Shown here: positions 59,311-64,000 of the stretch, in pieces
Layout: each line of letters begins with the position of its first letter
Position numbering within the stretch: the stretch's first letter is position 1
Assembly: GCA_002167745.1 (NCBI GenBank)
Contig: NHCB01000015.1
Location: 43,726 to 107,725, forward strand
DNA length: 64,000 nucleotides
DNA from: Betaproteobacteria bacterium TMED22
GTDB taxonomy: Bacteria; Pseudomonadota; Gammaproteobacteria; Burkholderiales; Eutrophovitaceae
Direction: 5' to 3'
The notes under the pieces: model-generated
Databases searched by the model: none
The model's input: the letters and a program-made list of their open reading frames with translations, nothing else
Told to the model about the DNA's origin: nothing
Program-made: the position numbers and the translations under genes

Positions 59311-59814
59311 CTATGATTTTGGTGGCATATCCCATTCAAGTTCAGGAATTTTAATTTGCAGAAACGAGGCCACAACTTCCAATGGAAACCGCATTTCCGC
59401 ATTTTGCCACTCAAGTCTTCTTGATAAATCTGTCGAGCTCATGATGATGACCGCTAGAGCCGCAATCAAAACCCCTCGGCCCATCCCGAATAAAGACCCT
59501 AAAGCTCGGTCCATCCCTGTAAGTGCAGATGATTTAACTAACCTTGACAGCTTTACCGTTAGAAAATGAAATGCAAACAGGCACAAAATTAGAATCGCAA
59601 CAAAGACGACAATCAACCTTAATCTCGGACTAATGATTAACTGGTCAAAAATTTCAGAAACAGGACCAACGAAAATTTTAGATATCCAAAAAGCTAAAAA
59701 CCAAGTAGCAAGAGAAAAAATCTCTCTCGTAAAACCTCGAAAAAAACCGTAAACAGTTGAAATTAATATAACGGTCATGAATCCATAATCAAACCACGTG
59801 AGATTCAGCTCCAT
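59311..59814 (-). CDS. cvpA: CvpA family membrane protein
   Basis: This 167-residue protein has four hydrophobic segments and the CvpA features near the N-terminus, WFDYGFM, then V-x-GFFRGFTREIFSLATWF. In E. coli cvpA is needed for colicin V production and lies just before purF, as here; its molecular activity remains unclear. Late motifs include RALGSLFGMGRGVLI. It lies 14 bases after the SPOR-domain gene. Confidence 0.92.
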   Translation of the reverse strand: MELNLTWFDYGFMTVILISTVYGFFRGFTREIFSLATWFLAFWISKIFVGPVSEIFDQLIISPRLRLIVVFVAILILCLFAFHFLTVKLSRLVKSSALTGMDRALGSLFGMGRGVLIAALAVIIMSSTDLSRRLEWQNAEMRFPLEVVASFLQIKIPELEWDMPPKS

Positions 59815-59828
59815 ATTTATTAATTAAC

Positions 59829-60386
59829 CTAACGTTTTGTTTGAGAGATTTGAGCGTCACCGTAAGTCAGCTTTCTCGCGTTTAGGCGCTCGAGCGTTAG
59901 CTCCGCTTGACTCTTAGAAGAAAAAACACCTACCAAAACCAACGTTCTTGGACCTTTGGTCGTCTCAATTCTCTCGGTAATAACTGAAAAACCTCCGTTT
60001 TCTAACTTCTCAACATAATCTTTGACGCCACTTTCGTTGGAAAAGAGTCCTAATCTAACAACATACCCAGATCGGCCATTACTCGTTCGAGCCGCTTCGG
60101 CCGCCTGTTGGTTTGGGACAGAACTTGCAGAATGCTCACCACCCTTCCCCTGATTCACAACATCAGACTCATTGCTTGGTCCGGAATCTCTAACTGTTGT
60201 AGGGTCCTGAGATCCAAATGTGGAAATAATATTAATATCCACTTCATCACCAATTTGTCGCGGTTCATTATCAAGAACTAAAGGCACCAAGGTAACAACA
60301 AGAAGGACCAACACAATAGCTCCTACGAGACGTCTTCTCGCTCGCTTCTTAAGCTCCAACTCCTCTATTTCATCTATTACTTGCAT
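59829..60386 (-). CDS. SPOR-domain cell-division protein, DedD-like
   Basis: This 185-residue protein has a cytoplasmic basic N-terminus (KKRARRR), one transmembrane helix (about 20-40), a low-complexity periplasmic linker, and a C-terminal SPOR domain (about 107-182) with YVVRLGLFSN and VLVGVFSSKSQAE. SPOR domains bind denuded peptidoglycan at the septum. The position between folC and cvpA is that of E. coli dedD, so DedD function is likely but rests on context. Confidence 0.85.
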   Translation of the reverse strand: MQVIDEIEELELKKRARRRLVGAIVLVLLVVTLVPLVLDNEPRQIGDEVDINIISTFGSQDPTTVRDSGPSNESDVVNQGKGGEHSASSVPNQQAAEAARTSNGRSGYVVRLGLFSNESGVKDYVEKLENGGFSVITERIETTKGPRTLVLVGVFSSKSQAELTLERLNARKLTYGDAQISQTKR

Positions 60387-60409
60387 AAGATAATGGACAG
60401 TTATTTTTT

Positions 60410-61696
60410 CTACAATTCATTATGAACTAAGCTAGAAACATATGGATGCTCCAAAGCAGCCGATACCGTCATGAAAGATCCGCACACGATAATTCTATCA
60501 TTTGAGTCGCTGACCTCGAGACATTTATCGATAGCATAACCCACCGAGTTGCATGGCGTCACTTTGTCGACGCTAATACTGTCAGAGATTCGTTTGACCA
60601 CAGCATCCGGATCAGCCGATCGAGCGTCCTCCAACCGACACACGAGCAACTGATCAGCGACCGTATCAAGCAGATCTAACATCTCACCGTATTGCTTATT
60701 CCCCATCACGGCAAAAATTACTCTTGTTGTACCTTTAAAAGATGCCCGATTCAGTTCCTCAACTAAAATTCTGATCGAATCTACGTTATGCGCTACATCC
60801 AGTACAAATAAGGGCCGCGAAGGCAACACCTGGAATCGGCCCATTCGTTCCGCTACCAAGATTCCTTCACGGATTGAAGAAGCATCGATGGGTAGCCTTC
60901 CCTTTAATAACGTAGCTGCCTCAATAGCCAAACTTGCATTTACTAATTGATGCTCTCCTTGCATCAGTGGAAACGTGAGATTCATCCTTACTCCATTGGT
61001 CGACCAAAATGTCCAACCCGTTGATTCCCGCACGAAACCAAAGTCTCTGGCGATGACCCGAAGATCACCCCGAACATTCAAGATAACATTGAAAATTGAT
61101 TCAGGGGGATCTTCATCTCCACATATAGAGTAAGCCCCATCTCCGCGGAAAATACCTGCCTTTTCAAAACCAATGTCTTCCCGCGTTTCGCCCAAATATT
61201 CCAGATGATCGAGTCCTATATTAGTGACAATGGAGCAAATAGGGTCCAAAACGTTAGCCGCATCCAAGCGTCCGCCGAGGCCAACCTCCAATATGACTAT
61301 CTCAACACGTTGCCTCAAAAAAATATTTAAGGCTGCCAGAAATGCGTATTCAAAATAAGTCAGACTAACACCTTGACGAGCCGAATCTACTTCCTCTAGA
61401 GAGGAAACGATCACATCATCGCTCATCTCCTCATCATTGACTCTTATTCTCTCATTGAAACGAATAAGATGCGGTGAGGAAAATAGGCCCACTCGATATC
61501 CAGCTTTCGAATAAATAGACTCTAGCATGGCACAAGTTGATCCCTTACCGTTCGTACCACCAACAGTAATAACCGGACATTCTGGATGCAAAGACATGTC
61601 CTGAACGACTTGAGAAAGTCGGTCTAAACCTAAATCAATTTCTTTATAGTGGGTTGAATTGATTCGACACAACCAATCTGCAAGCGACTTACTCAA
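60410..61696 (-). CDS. folC: Bifunctional folylpolyglutamate/dihydrofolate synthase
   Basis: This 428-residue Mur-ligase-like enzyme adds glutamate to folates and makes dihydrofolate from dihydropteroate. Features are IDLGLDRL, the P-loop VGGTNGKGSTCAML, SSPHLIRFNERI, EVGLGGRLDAANV and ITNIGLDHLEYLG-like SIVTNIGLDHL, with the C-terminal domain holding DVAHNVDS. The start is TTG 61696 with no clear ribosome binding site; an in-frame stop lies 24 bases upstream. It lies 43 bases after accD. Confidence 0.95.
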   Translation of the reverse strand: MSKSLADWLCRINSTHYKEIDLGLDRLSQVVQDMSLHPECPVITVGGTNGKGSTCAMLESIYSKAGYRVGLFSSPHLIRFNERIRVNDEEMSDDVIVSSLEEVDSARQGVSLTYFEYAFLAALNIFLRQRVEIVILEVGLGGRLDAANVLDPICSIVTNIGLDHLEYLGETREDIGFEKAGIFRGDGAYSICGDEDPPESIFNVILNVRGDLRVIARDFGFVRESTGWTFWSTNGVRMNLTFPLMQGEHQLVNASLAIEAATLLKGRLPIDASSIREGILVAERMGRFQVLPSRPLFVLDVAHNVDSIRILVEELNRASFKGTTRVIFAVMGNKQYGEMLDLLDTVADQLLVCRLEDARSADPDAVVKRISDSISVDKVTPCNSVGYAIDKCLEVSDSNDRIIVCGSFMTVSAALEHPYVSSLVHNEL

Positions 61697-61739
61697 CGGA
61701 TCAATAATAGCTAATTAAAATGAAGAACAAACCATTAAA

Positions 61740-62612
61740 TCAATTCGCACGGATACGGGTAAATAGTGACAGTAAATTACCCAATCGATCCCTCATTTCA
61801 CGACGGTCCACAATCATATCAATCGCCCCATGGTCTAACAAAAACTCAGAACGTTGAAATCCCTCAGGCAAAGTTTGTCTTACAGTTTGCTCGATCACAC
61901 GGGGACCAGCAAAACCAATGAGGGCTCCCGGTTCTGCAATAACAACATCTCCAATCATAGCGAAACTCGCGGAAACACCTCCCATCGTAGGATCAGTCAA
62001 GACGGATATAAATGGCAGTCCTTGGGCAGATAACTGAGATAAAGCCGCAGTCGTCTTCGCCATCTGCATCAATGATGTAAGCCCTTCCTGCATACGGGCT
62101 CCTCCACTTGCGGAAAAGCAAATAAAAGGTATCTTCTTTGAACAGCTATATCTCACTCCAACCGCGAAACGCTCGCCAACCACGGAGCCCATCGAGCCCC
62201 CTAAGAATGAAAACTCAAACGCAGCACCCACGACATTAATACCCTTGATTGATCCTTGTTGTACAACAAGAGCATCGGTTTCATCTGTAGTCTCTTGAGC
62301 CGCAGTCAATCGATCTTTATATTTTTTACTATCGATGAACTTTAAAAAATCAACTGGCTTCGTGCTTTGGCCAATATCCAAGCATTTTTTACCTTCATCA
62401 AAGATGGAATCCAGTCGTTGACGTGCATTTAGCCTGCCATGATGAGAACATTTGGGGCAGACCTGAAAGCTCTTTTCCAGTTCAGCCTGATAAAGTACCG
62501 CTTCACATCTGGGACATTTACTCCACAATCCCTCGGGAACCGCCTTTCGTGAATTCTTTGTACCATCAAGCTTATTAATCTTTGGTGGTAATATTTTTTG
62601 GAGCCAACTCAT
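61740..62612 (-). CDS. accD: Acetyl-CoA carboxylase carboxyltransferase subunit beta
   Basis: This 290-residue subunit, with AccA, transfers CO2 from biotin to acetyl-CoA to start fatty acid synthesis. An N-terminal zinc ribbon is visible (CPRCEAVLY, then CPKCSHHGR), followed by the crotonase-like core with [20 protein letters not shown] and [21 protein letters not shown] lies nine bases before ATG 62612. It follows trpA by 34 bases, a common proteobacterial order. Confidence 0.97.
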   Translation of the reverse strand: MSWLQKILPPKINKLDGTKNSRKAVPEGLWSKCPRCEAVLYQAELEKSFQVCPKCSHHGRLNARQRLDSIFDEGKKCLDIGQSTKPVDFLKFIDSKKYKDRLTAAQETTDETDALVVQQGSIKGINVVGAAFEFSFLGGSMGSVVGERFAVGVRYSCSKKIPFICFSASGGARMQEGLTSLMQMAKTTAALSQLSAQGLPFISVLTDPTMGGVSASFAMIGDVVIAEPGALIGFAGPRVIEQTVRQTLPEGFQRSEFLLDHGAIDMIVDRREMRDRLGNLLSLFTRIRAN

Positions 62613-62646
62613 TATCTAGTCACCTCCGAGGAATAAGCGCTCATTC

Positions 62647-63441
62647 CTAGTCTATCGCCTTGCGAATAGAGCGAATAAAGCCCTCAACATTCGTTACGAT
62701 ATTTTTAGCATCGGATTGCTCAATTTCCTCAACTAAACGACTACCTATCACGACAGCATCCGATAGTTTTGCTACCGCTTTTGCAGTCGCCTCATCACGA
62801 ATACCAAAGCCAACGCCGACGGGCACCTTTACGTGCCTCTTAATTTGCTCTACTCGTTTTGATACATCCTCTAAATCTAAATGGCCCGCGCCTGTTACGC
62901 CTTTTAAAGAGACATAATAAACATAGCCAGTCGCTAGAGCAGCTACGTCGGTGATTCTTGCCTCAAGTGTCGTTGGAGCAAGTAAAAAAATTGAATCGAT
63001 TTTATTTTCTTGAAGCGCCACGTTTAAAGCACCGCTCTCTTCAGGCGGATAATCGACCACCAAAACTCCATCAACCCCCACCTCTGCAGCACGTGCGACA
63101 AAAACATCAACTCCGAGAGCTTCGATGGGATTCGCGTATCCCATCAATACGACAGGAGTCTCTTGATCCGTTTCGCGGAACATTTTAACTAAATCGAGTA
63201 CATCGCTAAGGCTTGTCTTACCCGCCAACGCCCGTTCACTAGCCCGTTGAATAGTAGGTCCATCCGCAATCGGGTCAGAGAATGGAATTCCAAGCTCAAT
63301 AATATCTGAGCCGCTATCTACGAGAGCTGACATCAATTTCAGAGTTGTCCCTAAATTGGGATCCCCAGAGGTTATGAACGGAATTAACGCCTTACGATTA
63401 TTCTGGGACAGTTCTTCAAACTTTTTTTTGATTCGCGACAT
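62647..63441 (-). CDS. trpA: Tryptophan synthase alpha subunit
   Basis: This 264-residue TIM-barrel subunit cleaves indole-glycerol phosphate to indole, which channels to TrpB. The catalytic glutamate lies in IELGIPFSDPIADGPTIQ and the catalytic aspartate in VLVVDYPPEE. LIPFITSGDPN near the N-terminus and VGFGIRDE with VIGSRLV form the phosphate site. ATG 63441 gives the family start MSRI-x-x-KFEEL; the longer frame upstream overlaps trpB. It begins 7 bases after the trpB stop. Confidence 0.96.
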   Translation of the reverse strand: MSRIKKKFEELSQNNRKALIPFITSGDPNLGTTLKLMSALVDSGSDIIELGIPFSDPIADGPTIQRASERALAGKTSLSDVLDLVKMFRETDQETPVVLMGYANPIEALGVDVFVARAAEVGVDGVLVVDYPPEESGALNVALQENKIDSIFLLAPTTLEARITDVAALATGYVYYVSLKGVTGAGHLDLEDVSKRVEQIKRHVKVPVGVGFGIRDEATAKAVAKLSDAVVIGSRLVEEIEQSDAKNIVTNVEGFIRSIRKAID

Positions 63442-63448
63442 AGATGAC

Positions 63449-64000
63449 TTACAACCCCATATTAGAAGCAGTTGCGACAGTTGCCATATCCTTATCACCT
63501 CGACCAGAAACATTTACAAGCAGCACTTGATCAGAACTCATTTTAGGAGCAATTTTCATCGCATGCGCCACTGCATGAGCCGTCTCTAAAGCCGGCATAA
63601 TGCCCTCGACCTTCGTGCACTTATGAAAGGCCTCTAACGCCTCATCGTCATCCGCTGATACATATTCGGCACGCCCTATATCCTTTAACCATGAGTGCTC
63701 TGGCCCAACACCAGGATAGTCCAATCCCGCTGAAATCGAATGTGTCTCAATAATTTGTCCATCTGGATCTTGCATGAGATAAGTTCGGTTACCATGCAAC
63801 ACTCCTGGTGTCCCTGATGCAAGGGGCGCCGCATGCTTTCCAGTATCAATACCAGACCCACCAGCTTCCACACCAATCAAACGTACGCCTTCGTCTTTAA
63901 TATATGGATAAAAAACGCCTAAAGCATTTGATCCTCCCCCAACACACGCAATGACTGCGTCTGGCTGACGACCAATCATTTGTGGCATTTGTATTTTTAA
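63449..64000 (-). CDS. trpB: Tryptophan synthase beta subunit, C-terminal part (cut by window edge)
   Basis: The frame is open to the right edge, so only about 183 C-terminal residues are visible. They match TrpB closely: [21 protein letters not shown] (phosphate loop for PLP), [50 protein letters not shown] and [10 protein letters not shown] near the C-terminus. TrpB condenses indole with serine to make tryptophan. The PLP lysine lies outside the window. An internal ATG at 63988 is not the start. trpA follows directly. Confidence 0.96.
   Translation of the reverse strand, partial: LKIQMPQMIGRQPDAVIACVGGGSNALGVFYPYIKDEGVRLIGVEAGGSGIDTGKHAAPLASGTPGVLHGNRTYLMQDPDGQIIETHSISAGLDYPGVGPEHSWLKDIGRAEYVSADDDEALEAFHKCTKVEGIMPALETAHAVAHAMKIAPKMSSDQVLLVNVSGRGDKDMATVATASNMGL

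Noticed and set aside
63442-63513. 24-codon N-terminal extension of trpA
   Set aside because: It lies in the 3' end of trpB in another frame and is not TrpA-like; ATG 63441 fits.
1-64000. Search for CRISPR arrays, insertion sequences, prophage genes, toxin-antitoxin or defence islands
   Set aside because: None seen. Gene content is housekeeping and codon use looks even, so no mobile or defence system can be supported here.

Overview
The window reads as one stretch of a proteobacterial chromosome, most likely a Gammaproteobacterium outside the enteric group. The evidence is gene order. rlmE-ftsH-folP-glmM, tpiA-secG-tRNA-Leu(GAG), carA-carB-greA, grpE-dnaK-dnaJ, bamE next to fur and recN, and trpB-trpA-accD-folC-SPOR-cvpA-purF are neighbourhoods known from Pseudomonas-like gammaproteobacteria, and partly from betaproteobacteria. 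nuoC and nuoD are separate genes, unlike the fused nuoCD of E. coli and Pseudomonas. Base composition is moderate to slightly AT-rich by eye and looks even throughout. I see no insertion sequence, prophage, integrase, CRISPR array or other sign of recent transfer.

Layout, left to right. 1-9.9 kb is a mixed metabolic region: the start of a ferredoxin-NADP reductase gene, two short-chain dehydrogenases, a quinone oxidoreductase, an intracellular polyhydroxyalkanoate depolymerase, the SrkA stress kinase, an unrecognised 345-residue protein, ACP phosphodiesterase, a cupin, a DUF599 membrane protein, an ECHDC3-like crotonase and a CDP-alcohol phosphatidyltransferase. 10-12 kb holds htpG behind a near-consensus heat-shock promoter. 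12-27 kb is a complete 14-gene nuoA-N operon for respiratory complex I, with a NUDIX hydrolase gene three bases after nuoN and a tRNA-Leu upstream. 27-33 kb holds secG and tpiA, then a pstSCAB phosphate-uptake operon behind a probable Pho box. 33-44.5 kb runs glmM, folP, ftsH, rlmE, yhbY, greA, carB, carA and dapB. 44.5-51 kb holds bamE, fur, recN, nadK, hrcA, hemH and a secreted DUF922-like protein. 51-57.7 kb holds grpE-dnaK-dnaJ, cysS, ppiB and lpxH. 57.7-64 kb is a purF-cvpA-SPOR-folC-accD-trpA-trpB block running off the right edge.

Together these genes describe an aerobic, respiring heterotroph that can degrade stored polyhydroxyalkanoate, scavenges phosphate with a high-affinity transporter and controls chaperones by sigma-32, possibly with HrcA. 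Most of the window is ordinary housekeeping. I found no convincing undescribed multi-gene system. The points most worth a second look are the unrecognised protein at 5476-6513, two family members that have lost catalytic residues (the ECHDC3-like crotonase and the DUF922-like protein), the regulatory sites before pstS, htpG, grpE and carA, and the placement of pst inside the usual glmM-tpiA neighbourhood. No stretch above 300 bases lacks a gene.
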